DNA of 64,000 bases from Lachnospiraceae bacterium MD308 (GCA_010206225.2 VIQU02000019.1:20583-84582); one strand, 5' to 3'; counted from the first letter of the stretch, positions 49,846-59,462 are shown. The notes: generated by a model from the letters alone, not told the origin. A program made the numbers and translations.

Positions 49846-51194
49846 AAAGAGTATCGGTTACAAGATATATCATTAGTTATCTGATCGGGCTGATTCTTGC
49901 CTTATCGCTTCTTATGGTTCTTTTTGTCAATGTTCTCGCTGACAGAGTGATTTACTATGATATACAGAGCACTTTAATCAGGGAATTGATAAAGAATAAC
50001 AGAAGTGTTTATTATGAGGATGGAATGGTAAAGCCGGATGAGGATTTCAGGTATATAGATGACGGTGTATATTATCAGGTTCTTGCTGAGGATGGTTCTC
50101 TTATGTTAGGGGAAAGTCCTAAAGGCACAGAATTTGCGGAGGCAAAAGTCAGCCAGAGACTGCGGACGATAGAAGCGGATGAGGGAGAATATTATATTCT
50201 GGACAGATTGAACAAGAGTATAACAAAGGCGGCGGGGTACATTGTTTATAATCGGTGTATTGTGAATAAGCAGGATATTGACAGCAAATATCAGTTTATA
50301 AAATATACTTCTTATGCCAGTATCCCAGTATTCCTTGTTCTTGTGCTGATGGCAGGGCTTATGATGTCGAGAAAGATATCCGAACCGCTTAAGCAGATGT
50401 CGAAGACAGCGGAATCCATCGGAAAAGACGGTGAGCTGTCAAAGCGTATGGAATACGACGGGAGGATTACGGAGCTTGGCGTTCTTGCAATGACCAATAA
50501 CCGGATGCTTGAGCGGGTTGAGAACATGTTTGAAACGCAGAAGCGTTTTTCGTCAGATGTGGCGCACGAGCTTCGCACACCCATTTCAGTGCTGCTGGCT
50601 CAATGTGAGTACGCAAAGGAATATGTGAATACAAAAGAGGAATTTGATGATGCAATAGATGTTATTTATCGTCAGACGAAGAAGACAAACGTGGTGATTA
50701 CACAGCTTTTGAATCTGAATCGATTGGAAAGCGATCGTATTGTACTTGATCTGGAAGACGCAGATTTAGACGAGATGATTCGTTCTGTCTGTGACGAGAT
50801 AGAATTCAAAGAAAAGGACAATGTTCGGTTTGAACTTTTGCTTTCAGGTGTAAAGGCAAATCTGGACATTGGGTTAATACTTATACTGCTGCAGAATCTT
50901 ATACAGAATGCAGTGAAGTATAGTTCATTTCCGGCAACAGTGAGAATTGTTACGGAATACAGGGAGGGATGTGTTGTTGTAGAAGTTCAGGATTTCGGCT
51001 GCGGAATCAAAGAAGAAGACTTGCCGCATATTTTCGATCCGTTCTACCGGGTCGAAAAGTCGAGAAATTCTGAAGGTTTCGGACTTGGCTTATCGTTGGC
51101 AGACAGAATTGCTAAGGTCCATGGAGGAGAACTGAAAGTAAGCAGTGTATGGGGAGAAGGAAGTATATTTACACTGGTTATTGCTGGAAAATAA
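49833..51194 (+). CDS. Sensor histidine kinase
   Basis: Two TM, HAMP, VAHELRTPISVLLAQ H-box, FGCGIKEEDLPHIFDPFYRVEKSRNSEGFGLGLSLA. Confidence 0.95.
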   Translation: MRRIKRVSVTRYIISYLIGLILALSLLMVLFVNVLADRVIYYDIQSTLIRELIKNNRSVYYEDGMVKPDEDFRYIDDGVYYQVLAEDGSLMLGESPKGTEFAEAKVSQRLRTIEADEGEYYILDRLNKSITKAAGYIVYNRCIVNKQDIDSKYQFIKYTSYASIPVFLVLVLMAGLMMSRKISEPLKQMSKTAESIGKDGELSKRMEYDGRITELGVLAMTNNRMLERVENMFETQKRFSSDVAHELRTPISVLLAQCEYAKEYVNTKEEFDDAIDVIYRQTKKTNVVITQLLNLNRLESDRIVLDLEDADLDEMIRSVCDEIEFKEKDNVRFELLLSGVKANLDIGLILILLQNLIQNAVKYSSFPATVRIVTEYREGCVVVEVQDFGCGIKEEDLPHIFDPFYRVEKSRNSEGFGLGLSLADRIAKVHGGELKVSSVWGEGSIFTLVIAGK

Positions 51195-51229
51195 AGATTT
51201 GGATACGAATACTAATAAGGGGAGTAAAT

Positions 51230-52942
51230 ATGAGCAGAAAATACAGAATGACAGCAGTATTATTGGTGATATGCCTGTGCATTTCGGTAGTTCCGGAAAG
51301 GGTGTATGCGCAGGAGTCTGAGACGGAAAAAGAGCAGACACAGGAAGCTTTGGCAGCAGAGGATGATGATCCGGGTAAGGGAAGGCTTCGGGGAAAAGCA
51401 CCGGCGGAATTCTATGGCACGGGCGGCGGAGTGCGGGCAATGGCAACGGGTATCCGTCATAACAGCAAGTTTGCAGGATATAAGATTGCAGAAGGGATTG
51501 ATGTATCTAAATATAACCGTACTATTAACTGGGCTGCTGTGAAAAGGGCGGGAATTGATTTTGCATTTGTCCGAACTTGTTACAGGGGATACGGGAAAGC
51601 CGGGAATCTTGCGGATGATCCGTATGCAGCGGCGAACTTAAAGAATGCGGCGGCGGCAGGTGTGAAAGTAGGCGCTTATATATTTTCCCAGGCGATTACG
51701 GTAAAAGAAGCGCAGGAAGAAGCGGACTACCTGTTAAATTCTGTGAAGGGCTATAAAATTACAATGCCTTTAGTCTTTGATTTTGAATATTTTGAGGGCG
51801 GACGCTTACATACTGCTAAGCTCTCAAAGAGAGTAAAGACAGATATCTGTCTTGCGTTTTGTGAAAGAGTTAAAGCGGCAGGCTATACTCCGCTTGTATA
51901 TGCCAATAAGAGTATGCTGACCAGTGATCTGTATGCGTCTGAGATCAGCAGTAAATATCCGGTATGGCTGGCACATTACATATCATCATCTGATTATAAA
52001 GGAGATTATAGTTTCTGGCAGTATACAGAACATGGAAGCGTATCAGGAATCTCCGGGAATGTGGATATGAATTTCTGGTATGTGAAACCGGGAGATCCCA
52101 TGTCTTTTGATGTGCCGGGGGAAGCGGTAGGTACGAGACCGTCGGACGCAAGGCCGATCGTAACAGAGCCAGCGGCTCCGTCTGCGGCGGCTCTTTCAGG
52201 AAAGGCGGCTTCTTATGACAGCGTGAATCTGACATGGAAGAAAGTGCCAGAAGCTGCAGGCTATGTAATTTACCGTTACAATTCCTCATCAAAGTCCTAT
52301 GAAAAGATTAAGACAATCAACAACGCGGATACGAACTCCTATACAGATAAGGGAAGATCGCTGGGTACGACTTATAAGTATCGTATCAAGACATATAAGA
52401 AGGCAGAAGGCGGCACGGTATATTCAAAGGCTTCTAATACGGTCAGTGTAAAGACGGCTTCAACGATGACGGGCAAGACGAACGGATCAGGCGTTGCGGT
52501 GAGAAAAGGACCGAGTGTATTAAAAGGCAAGTTAAAAACGTTAAATATAAACACAGGCGTAACGATAACCGGAACAAGCGGGAGCTGGTATCGGATTTCC
52601 TTGAAGGTAGGCGGGAACAAGAGGACTGGCTATGTGAAAAAAACCTATGTTACGATTATCAGGAAGCCGGTGTTGGCGGTATCGTCGGTTTCATCCAATA
52701 AGATAAAGCTGACATGGAATAAAATATCAGGTGCAAGCGGATATGAGATTCAGAGGTACAATTCATTAAGAAAAGAATATACAACAATAAAGACAATTAA
52801 AAACGGTTCTACAGTGTCTTATACAAACAGTGGTTTATCTAAAAAGACAACTTACAAATATAGGATCCGTTCTTATAAAACAGTAAGAGGTAAAAAGATC
52901 TACAGCTATTATTGTACGGCTAAGAGCGCAAGAACTAAGTGA
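51230..52942 (+). CDS. Secreted GH25 family lysozyme with Fn3-like and SH3-like C-terminal domains
   Basis: Signal peptide; AEGIDVSKYNRTINWAAVKRAGIDFAFVRTCYRGY, LVFDFEYFEGG, SFWQYTEHGSVSGISGNVDMNFW; two SVNLTWKKVPEAAGYVIYRYNS-type repeats around an SH3-like segment. Confidence 0.92.
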   Translation: MSRKYRMTAVLLVICLCISVVPERVYAQESETEKEQTQEALAAEDDDPGKGRLRGKAPAEFYGTGGGVRAMATGIRHNSKFAGYKIAEGIDVSKYNRTINWAAVKRAGIDFAFVRTCYRGYGKAGNLADDPYAAANLKNAAAAGVKVGAYIFSQAITVKEAQEEADYLLNSVKGYKITMPLVFDFEYFEGGRLHTAKLSKRVKTDICLAFCERVKAAGYTPLVYANKSMLTSDLYASEISSKYPVWLAHYISSSDYKGDYSFWQYTEHGSVSGISGNVDMNFWYVKPGDPMSFDVPGEAVGTRPSDARPIVTEPAAPSAAALSGKAASYDSVNLTWKKVPEAAGYVIYRYNSSSKSYEKIKTINNADTNSYTDKGRSLGTTYKYRIKTYKKAEGGTVYSKASNTVSVKTASTMTGKTNGSGVAVRKGPSVLKGKLKTLNINTGVTITGTSGSWYRISLKVGGNKRTGYVKKTYVTIIRKPVLAVSSVSSNKIKLTWNKISGASGYEIQRYNSLRKEYTTIKTIKNGSTVSYTNSGLSKKTTYKYRIRSYKTVRGKKIYSYYCTAKSARTK

Positions 52943-52976
52943 TTTTTTATACGGAGTTATTATTTGGTCATGTAAT

Positions 52977-53020
52977 AATGCCAGACCTTGCATATATGAT
53001 ATGCAGTCTGGCATTTTCTT
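52977..53020. terminator. Bidirectional intrinsic terminator
   Basis: AATGCCAGAC ct TGCATAT atg ATATGCA GTCTGGCATT followed by ttcttgtcttt. Confidence 0.75.
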
Positions 53021-53034
53021 GTCTTTATACCGGA

Positions 53035-53838
53035 TCAGGCAATCCGGATCTGAATTTCCGTCAGAAATTCTTCTTCTTTCATCGTATCACGGTTATCAAT
53101 TTCATACAGCTCAAAAGGTTCGCCCGCTATGGTAAGGCGGCGTCTATCTATGTAATCCATCATCTTTTTGAGGCAGATCGAGTTATTGTTATAATTTCCT
53201 CGATAATAGTAGGAAAGGTAGTTTCCAGGGGGAAGCTCACAGTCATAACCGGAAGTTTCCTTGTCCAGAATAAAGAATACGGATTGGTAGACATTGGAGA
53301 TGCCGTTCATCAGATCTTTTGAGGAGAGGAATGCCCCGATAGTCTGGCTGCCGAAATTAGGAATTTTCTTTTCGTGCCTGCCAAGAAGTTTCTGAATAAG
53401 CAGATCCATCTCCTCATCCTGCGTGATATATGCTTTTTCCATGACGCAGAGCCGGCGGGGAAAAGTCTTTATGGTGATATATCCGGGCACGATGTTTTTT
53501 GCGGCATGCAGAGCGTCAATGCGTTCTTTTATAACCTGTTCTCTTTCTGCCAGTTCCTGAAGCTGGATTTTTAAAAGTTCCTGTTCGCGATAAAGAATAT
53601 CCAGTGTATTGCCGACCGTTTGGCAGTCCAGATATTCTTTGATCTGTGACATGGAGAAGTTAAGCTTCCGCAGATCACAGATCAGATTTAATTTATAGAT
53701 GTCTTTCAGACTATACAGACGGTACTGATTCGTATCCCGCTTTGGCTTCAGGATTCCCAGACGCTCATAATAGCGGAGAGAATCAGGACCGATACCATAC
53801 AGTTTTGATATTTCACTGATCTTATAATAATTTTTCAT
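53035..53838 (-). CDS. MerR family transcriptional regulator
   Basis: YYKISEISKLYGIGPDSLRYYERLGILKPKRDTNQYRLYSLKDIYKLNLI; ORF-track N-terminal extension to 53988 overlaps the promoter, start set at 53838. Confidence 0.93.
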   Translation of the reverse strand: MKNYYKISEISKLYGIGPDSLRYYERLGILKPKRDTNQYRLYSLKDIYKLNLICDLRKLNFSMSQIKEYLDCQTVGNTLDILYREQELLKIQLQELAEREQVIKERIDALHAAKNIVPGYITIKTFPRRLCVMEKAYITQDEEMDLLIQKLLGRHEKKIPNFGSQTIGAFLSSKDLMNGISNVYQSVFFILDKETSGYDCELPPGNYLSYYYRGNYNNNSICLKKMMDYIDRRRLTIAGEPFELYEIDNRDTMKEEEFLTEIQIRIA

Positions 53839-53903
53839 AGGAATCTCCTGAATAGATATTGACATAGAACTGTTTTGCATGATCTGTAAAGTATAAAAAG
53901 TTC

Positions 53904-53934
53904 TTGACCTTAGTATTATACTAAGGTTTATGCT
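53904..53934 (+). promoter_or_regulatory. MerR-type promoter/operator driving MATE gene
   Basis: TTGACC (53904-53909) - 19 bp - TATGCT (53929-53934); palindrome CCTTAGTAT-T-ATACTAAGG (53908-53926) fills the spacer. Confidence 0.8.
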
Positions 53935-53966
53935 CTTATTACAAGAGTAAAGAGAGGAAAATAGGT

Positions 53967-55322
53967 ATGAGATTAGAAGGAACATCATTGAAAAAAGACT
54001 TTATGCGATTCATCGTGCCGTCAATCGCAGCGCAATGGGTATTTACATTGTATACGATGGTAGACGGAATCTTTGTGGCAAAAGGAGTATCAGAGACGGC
54101 GCTGACAGCGGTCAATATTGCTATGCCTTATACTATGGCATTGTTTTCTGTATCGATCCTGTTTGCGGTAGGGACTTCAACAGTAACGGCCATACTACTA
54201 GGAGAAAAAAATGAAAAAAGGGCAAATGAAGTCTTTACACAGAATATTGTGCTGCTGGCGGTATTTTCCGTTATTATAACGATTCTGGTCATGCAGAACC
54301 TTGAAAAGCTCGCCGTATTTTTAGGAGCGACTAAGCTCAATAAAGCGTATGTTTTGGAGTATCTAAGATGGCTTGTGCCCTTTTCCGCGGCATTCATTTT
54401 GTCCTATTCTTTTGAAATGCTTATAAAGACGGATGGATTTCCAAGGCGTGCGACAGTAATTGTCACAGTCGGCGCACTGATGAATGTACTGCTGGATTAT
54501 ATTATGGTAATGCGGATGGATATGGGAGTGGAGGGCGCCGCGTTCGCAACGGGAATCTCCAACACGGCAGTCATCATACTCTATCTGTTCCATTTTTGTG
54601 GGAAGAGCGGTGTCGTTAAGTTTTGCAGGTTCAAACCGGACATCTCTCTTGTCGGAAGGGAGTTCAGAAATGGTCTCTCTTCCGGAATCACGGAAATGTC
54701 GGCAGGCTTTATTATCTATCTTTTCAATCAGGCGATTATCCGCCTGTTAAATGATGATGCTCTCGTAAGTTACACGATTATCTCCTACGTAAATTCGTTA
54801 GGTGTTATGGCAATGGTGGGCGTCGCTCAGGGGTATCAGCCGCTTGTCAGCTATTATTACGGTCAGAAACGTATGGAACAGTGTCAGAAACTAAAAAAAT
54901 ATGGAATTGCAGCAGCAGCGGTACTTTCCGTTGTGTACACAGCCGCTTGTATGATTTTTGCAGAGCAAATTGTGTCCTTATTCGTATCCGAAGATATGCC
55001 GGGGCTTGTGAATGATTCCATAAGTGTACTCCGTATATTTTCCCTGTCGTTTTTGCTGGCAGGCTATAATGTAGTAATCGGTGGATATTTTATCGCAGTA
55101 GAAGAATCTTTCGCCGCAACGGGGATATCTTTGTCGCGCAGTGTGGTGTCTTTGACGGTATGTCTGCTGATTTTGACCGCATTGTTTAAAGGTGCGGGAA
55201 TCTGGTGGACGCCCTTATTGTCTGAAGCAGTAACACTTATATTCACTGCAGCAATGCTTGCCAGATATCAAAAAAGAGCCGGCTGGGGAACAGACAGGAT
55301 GTCAAAAAAATATTTACATTGA
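53967..55322 (+). CDS. MATE family efflux transporter
   Basis: 12-TM architecture; RFIVPSIAAQWVFTLYTMVDGIFVAKGVSETALTAVNIAMP, GVAQGYQPLVSYYYG. Confidence 0.92.
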   Translation: MRLEGTSLKKDFMRFIVPSIAAQWVFTLYTMVDGIFVAKGVSETALTAVNIAMPYTMALFSVSILFAVGTSTVTAILLGEKNEKRANEVFTQNIVLLAVFSVIITILVMQNLEKLAVFLGATKLNKAYVLEYLRWLVPFSAAFILSYSFEMLIKTDGFPRRATVIVTVGALMNVLLDYIMVMRMDMGVEGAAFATGISNTAVIILYLFHFCGKSGVVKFCRFKPDISLVGREFRNGLSSGITEMSAGFIIYLFNQAIIRLLNDDALVSYTIISYVNSLGVMAMVGVAQGYQPLVSYYYGQKRMEQCQKLKKYGIAAAAVLSVVYTAACMIFAEQIVSLFVSEDMPGLVNDSISVLRIFSLSFLLAGYNVVIGGYFIAVEESFAATGISLSRSVVSLTVCLLILTALFKGAGIWWTPLLSEAVTLIFTAAMLARYQKRAGWGTDRMSKKYLH

Positions 55323-55341
55323 TGCATTAATGCGATAAAAT
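55313..55341 (+). promoter_or_regulatory. Putative promoter of 2-oxoacid oxidoreductase operon
   Basis: TTTACA (55313-55318) - 17 bp - TAAAAT (55336-55341) with palindrome GCATTAATGC (55324-55333) in the spacer. Confidence 0.45.
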
Positions 55342-55426
55342 ACGATTATGGTGCGCTGCCAGAAAGTGTATGCAGAACGCGCCGCATATGACTTAGCGAA
55401 AGAATAAGCAGGAAGGAAGTAGGAAC

Positions 55427-55999
55427 ATGAGTAACCACACAGAGATCAGATGGCACGGCCGAGGCGGTCAGGGTGCCAAGACGGCTGCTCTGCTTTTGGC
55501 GGATGTAGCTTTTCAGACCGGAAAATATGTGCAGGGTTTTCCTGAGTATGGCCCGGAGCGTATGGGTGCGCCGATTACGGCGTACAACCGGATCAGTGAT
55601 ACAGTGATCCGCGTCCATTCTAATATTTATGATCCGCAGTATGTAGTTGTCGTAGATGAATCGCTTCTTGAGTCGGTTGATGTTACGAGCGGTCTTAAGG
55701 AGGATGGGGCGATCCTTATTAATACGGAACGTCCAAGGGAGGAGATTGTTCCTCACCTGAAAGGATATAAAGGAAAGGTTTATACGATCGACGCAAAAAA
55801 AGTATCCCTTGCGACCATTGGAAGATATTTTCCTAACACGCCGCTTCTTGCAGCGATTGTGAAAGTTGCAAAGATAATGGACGAAGAGACGTTTTTAAAA
55901 GAGATGAGAGCGTCCTTTAACCACAAATTTGCCAGCAAGCCGGAAGTGATCGAGGGCAACATGAAGGCGCTTGAGATGGCGCTTAAGGAGGTGCAGTAA
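55427..55999 (+). CDS. 2-oxoacid:ferredoxin oxidoreductase gamma subunit (pyruvate-type)
   Basis: EIRWHGRGGQGAKTAALLLADVAFQTGKYVQGFPEYGPERMGAPITAYNRIS. Confidence 0.93.
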   Translation: MSNHTEIRWHGRGGQGAKTAALLLADVAFQTGKYVQGFPEYGPERMGAPITAYNRISDTVIRVHSNIYDPQYVVVVDESLLESVDVTSGLKEDGAILINTERPREEIVPHLKGYKGKVYTIDAKKVSLATIGRYFPNTPLLAAIVKVAKIMDEETFLKEMRASFNHKFASKPEVIEGNMKALEMALKEVQ

Positions 56000-56301
56000 T
56001 GGCGACAGATATCAGCAAATTAGGATTAAAGACAAAGTGGCAGGATCTGACCGGTGGAATGATCGTTGCCGGAGCGGGTACGTCCAGAGATTTTAATACA
56101 GGCGAGTGGTCTAGCAATAAACCGCAGTTTATCGAAGAAAAATGCAAACAATGTCTGCTCTGCGTTCCGGTATGTCCGGACAGTTCGATTCCGGTAAAGG
56201 ACGGGAAGCGGGGAGAGTTTGATTATAAGCACTGCAAAGGATGCGGCATTTGCGTAAAGGCATGTCCGTTCGGAGCAATTACAATGGAAGGGGTGAAGTA
56301 A
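55999..56301 (+). CDS. 2-oxoacid:ferredoxin oxidoreductase delta subunit (2x[4Fe-4S] ferredoxin)
   Basis: CKQCLLCVPVCPDSSIPV, CKGCGICVKACPFGAITM. Confidence 0.93.
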   Translation: MATDISKLGLKTKWQDLTGGMIVAGAGTSRDFNTGEWSSNKPQFIEEKCKQCLLCVPVCPDSSIPVKDGKRGEFDYKHCKGCGICVKACPFGAITMEGVK

Positions 56302-56302
56302 G

Positions 56303-57484
56303 ATGGCAAAGAGAGACCGTTTATCAGGAAATGAAGCCGTTGCAATCGCGCTTCGTCAGATTAATCCGGATGTATTTCCGGCGTTTCCTATCACTCCGTC
56401 TACGGAGATTCCGCAGTATTTTGCCTCTTTTGCGGCAGACGGACTGGTGGATACGGAATTTATTCCAGTGGAGAGCGAGCATAGTTCCATGAGCGCGGCA
56501 ATCGGCGCATCAGCAGCGGGAGCGAGAAGTCTTACCGCAACGTCATCCTGCGGACTTGCTTATATGTGGGAGGAATTATACATAGCAGCGTCCAATCGTC
56601 TGCCTCTGGCGCTTGCACTTGTAAACCGGGCATTGTCAGGACCGATCAATATCAACTGTGACCATTCTGACAGCATGGGCGCAAGAGATGCAGGATGGAT
56701 TCAAGTATATGCGGAGAATAATCAGGAAGCGTATGATAATATGGTGCAGGCATACCGTATCTCGGAGCATAAGGACGTAAGGCTCCCGATCATGATCTGT
56801 CAAGATGGCTTCATCACGAGCCACGCAGTTGAGAATATCGAACTTTTGGATGATTTTGAAGTGAAGAATTTTGTGGGTGAGTATGAACCGGAAAATTACC
56901 TGCTGAATCCGGAATGTCCGATGGCAGTGGGACCTTACTCTGTCACGGATTATTACATGGAGGCAAAGCGCAATCAGGCAGAGGGCATGAAGCATGTGCC
57001 TCAAGTCGTCCTTGATGTGGCGAAAGAGTTTCAGGAAATCTCTGGAAGAGAGTACGGATTGTTTGAAAGCTATCGGATGGAGGATGCAAAGAGAGCGGTT
57101 GTGATGATCGGTTCTGCGGCAGGAACGGCGAAAGATGCGATCGACAGACTAAGAGAACAGGGAGAAAAGGTCGGTCTGATTAAGATCCGTCTGTTCCGTC
57201 CCTTCCCGGCAAAAGAGATTGCAGAAGCGCTTAAAAATGCAGAGGCCGTCGCAATTATGGACCGGGCAGAAGGGTATACGAATCACGGCGGACCACTCGG
57301 CGCTGATGTGATGGCGGCGCTGTTTCGCGCAAAGTCAACTGCCTATGCCATTAATATTGTGTATGGTCTTGGAGGCCGTGATGTGCGGGTAGAGGATATG
57401 GAAAAAGTGTTCGCAGATCTAAAGCAGGTCATTGATGATAACGATGCGGGTGAAACTTACCGCTATATGGGTATCAGAGAGTAA
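56303..57484 (+). CDS. 2-oxoacid:ferredoxin oxidoreductase alpha subunit
   Basis: SGNEAVAIALRQINPDVFPAFPITPSTEIPQYFASFAADG, ESEHSSMSAAIGASAAGARSLTATSS. Confidence 0.95.
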   Translation: MAKRDRLSGNEAVAIALRQINPDVFPAFPITPSTEIPQYFASFAADGLVDTEFIPVESEHSSMSAAIGASAAGARSLTATSSCGLAYMWEELYIAASNRLPLALALVNRALSGPININCDHSDSMGARDAGWIQVYAENNQEAYDNMVQAYRISEHKDVRLPIMICQDGFITSHAVENIELLDDFEVKNFVGEYEPENYLLNPECPMAVGPYSVTDYYMEAKRNQAEGMKHVPQVVLDVAKEFQEISGREYGLFESYRMEDAKRAVVMIGSAAGTAKDAIDRLREQGEKVGLIKIRLFRPFPAKEIAEALKNAEAVAIMDRAEGYTNHGGPLGADVMAALFRAKSTAYAINIVYGLGGRDVRVEDMEKVFADLKQVIDDNDAGETYRYMGIRE

Positions 57485-57499
57485 GGAGGGACGGATACG

Positions 57500-58432
57500 T
57501 TGAGTTATAATTTCAAAGAGACAATGAACAAACCGGAACGTCTTGCTCCGGGACATAGAATGTGTGCAGGGTGCGGCGGCACAATTGCAGTAAGAAATGT
57601 GTTGAGAGGTCTTCATGAAGGTGACAGGGCGGTGATCGGGAATGCTACGGGATGTCTTGAGGTGTCTACCTTTACCTACCCTTATACATCATGGGAAGAC
57701 AGCTATATCCACAATGCTTTTGAGAACGCAGGCGCAACCTTAAGCGGCGTGGAGGGTGCATATAAGGTGCTGAAGAAAAAGGGAAAATTAAATGAGACCT
57801 ATAAGTTCATCACCTTCGGCGGTGACGGCGGAACTTATGATATTGGTTTCCAGTCTCTTTCCGGAGCGATGGAGCGGAATCACGATATGGTGTATGTGTG
57901 TTATGACAACGGCGCTTATATGAACACGGGAATCCAGCGCTCTTCTGCGACGCCGATGTATGCGGATACTACGACGACGCCGGTAGGAAGCGAAAGCAAT
58001 GGAAAACCGCAGAACAGGAAGGATCTGGCGGCGATTATCGCGGCTCATGATGTACCTTACGTAGCGCAGACAACCTTTGTGCAGAATTTTAAAGACCTGC
58101 ATGTGAAATCGGAAAAGGCAATCTACACGCCGGGAGCGGCATTCCTTAACATTATGGCGCCGTGTCCGCGCGGATGGAGATACAATACGCCGGATATCAT
58201 GGAAATCTGTAAGCTTGGAGTAGAGACCTGTTATTGGCCGCTGTTTGAAGTATTGGACGGCAAGTGGATACTGAACTATGAGCCGAAGAAAAAGCTCCCG
58301 ATCGAAGATTTTCTGAAACCACAGGGACGATTTAAACATTTGTTCAAAAAAGGGAACGAATACCTGATCGAGGAATTCCAGAAAGAAGTAGACAGAAGAT
58401 GGGATGAGCTTTTGTTCCGGTGTTCCAGATAA
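57500..58432 (+). CDS. 2-oxoacid:ferredoxin oxidoreductase beta subunit (TPP-binding)
   Basis: GHRMCAGCGGTIAVRNVLRG, TFGGDGGTYDIGFQSLSGAMERNHDMVYVCYDNGAYMNTGIQRSSATP; TTG start. Confidence 0.95.
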   Translation: MSYNFKETMNKPERLAPGHRMCAGCGGTIAVRNVLRGLHEGDRAVIGNATGCLEVSTFTYPYTSWEDSYIHNAFENAGATLSGVEGAYKVLKKKGKLNETYKFITFGGDGGTYDIGFQSLSGAMERNHDMVYVCYDNGAYMNTGIQRSSATPMYADTTTTPVGSESNGKPQNRKDLAAIIAAHDVPYVAQTTFVQNFKDLHVKSEKAIYTPGAAFLNIMAPCPRGWRYNTPDIMEICKLGVETCYWPLFEVLDGKWILNYEPKKKLPIEDFLKPQGRFKHLFKKGNEYLIEEFQKEVDRRWDELLFRCSR

Positions 58433-58506
58433 TTGGCGCAATACCATTGACGGTGTAGGATATAGTTTGGTAAACTGAAAGAAAAAAGACTTGGAGGTAG
58501 CAGGAT

Positions 58507-59187
58507 ATGAGATATCAGATACAGGGAGAGACTCTTCCGGTAGTGATTTGTGAGCTTGAGGCAGGAGAGAAGATGATTACAGAAGGCGGCGCTATGTCCT
58601 GGATGTCGCCGAACATGAAGATGGAGACAACGAGTAACGGTGGAATCGGGAAGGCGCTTGGAAGAGCATTTTCAGGAGAAAAGATGTTCCAGAATATCTA
58701 TACTGCGCAGGGCGGTCCGGGAATGATCGCATTCGCATCCAGCTTTCCGGGATCCATCCGGGCATTTGAGATCACACCGGGACAGGAGATGATCTTTCAA
58801 AAAAGCGCTTATCTTGCCGGTGAGGAGAGCGTGCAGTTATCCGTACATTTCCGTAAGAAATTAGGTTCGGGCCTGTTCGGAGGCGAGGGCTTTATCATGC
58901 AGAAGGTAAGCGGAAGCGGGATTGTGTTTGCGGAGTTTGACGGTCATGTGATCGAGTATGATCTTCAGCCGGGACAGCAGATCGTTATCGATACAGGGCA
59001 TCTCGCGGCGATGAGTTCGACCTGTAATATGGACATCCAGAAAGTGCCGGGTGTGAAGAATATGGTATTTGGAGGCGAGGGACTTTTCAATACTGTCATA
59101 ACAGGACCGGGAAAAGTATGGCTGCAGACGATGCCCATCAGCAATGTGGCAGGAGCCATCAGGCCTTATATACCGACAGGAAATTAA
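58507..59187 (+). CDS. AIM24/TIGR00266-type protein
   Basis: GEKMITEGGAMSWMSPNMKMETTSNGGIGKALGRAFSGEKMFQNIYTAQGGPGMIAFASSFPG. Confidence 0.85.
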   Translation: MRYQIQGETLPVVICELEAGEKMITEGGAMSWMSPNMKMETTSNGGIGKALGRAFSGEKMFQNIYTAQGGPGMIAFASSFPGSIRAFEITPGQEMIFQKSAYLAGEESVQLSVHFRKKLGSGLFGGEGFIMQKVSGSGIVFAEFDGHVIEYDLQPGQQIVIDTGHLAAMSSTCNMDIQKVPGVKNMVFGGEGLFNTVITGPGKVWLQTMPISNVAGAIRPYIPTGN

Positions 59188-59190
59188 GGG

Positions 59191-59372
59191 TTGCAAGCTG
59201 AGTTGCTTTGCATTATAATAGATTCAGATTAAAGCAGAGAGAGGTGAAAGGATGAGGAGATAATTCGCTTTTGAAAACATGAGACTTTATGATTTATATC
59301 ATCCGGCATTTCCGGGAGATATTTGTTTTATGTTGCCAAAAGTGGATTATGTTCTCATAACCTCTCTTTTTT
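59191..59372 (+). promoter_or_regulatory. Putative attenuator leader of ABC-F gene
   Basis: TTGCAA (59191-59196) - 17 bp - TATAAT (59214-59219); SD agagaggt (59238-59245) + uORF ATGAGGAGATAA (59252-59263, MRR*); hairpin ttatg-ttct-cataa within 59341-59363, then T6 (59367-59372). Confidence 0.6.
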
Positions 59373-59462
59373 GGTGGAAAAAAATAATAATTTGTTTTAT
59401 CAGTTACGTGGGGTTAAGAGTGCAGGGATTCCTTTGGCAATAGCAGGGAGGAGGAATTTTAG

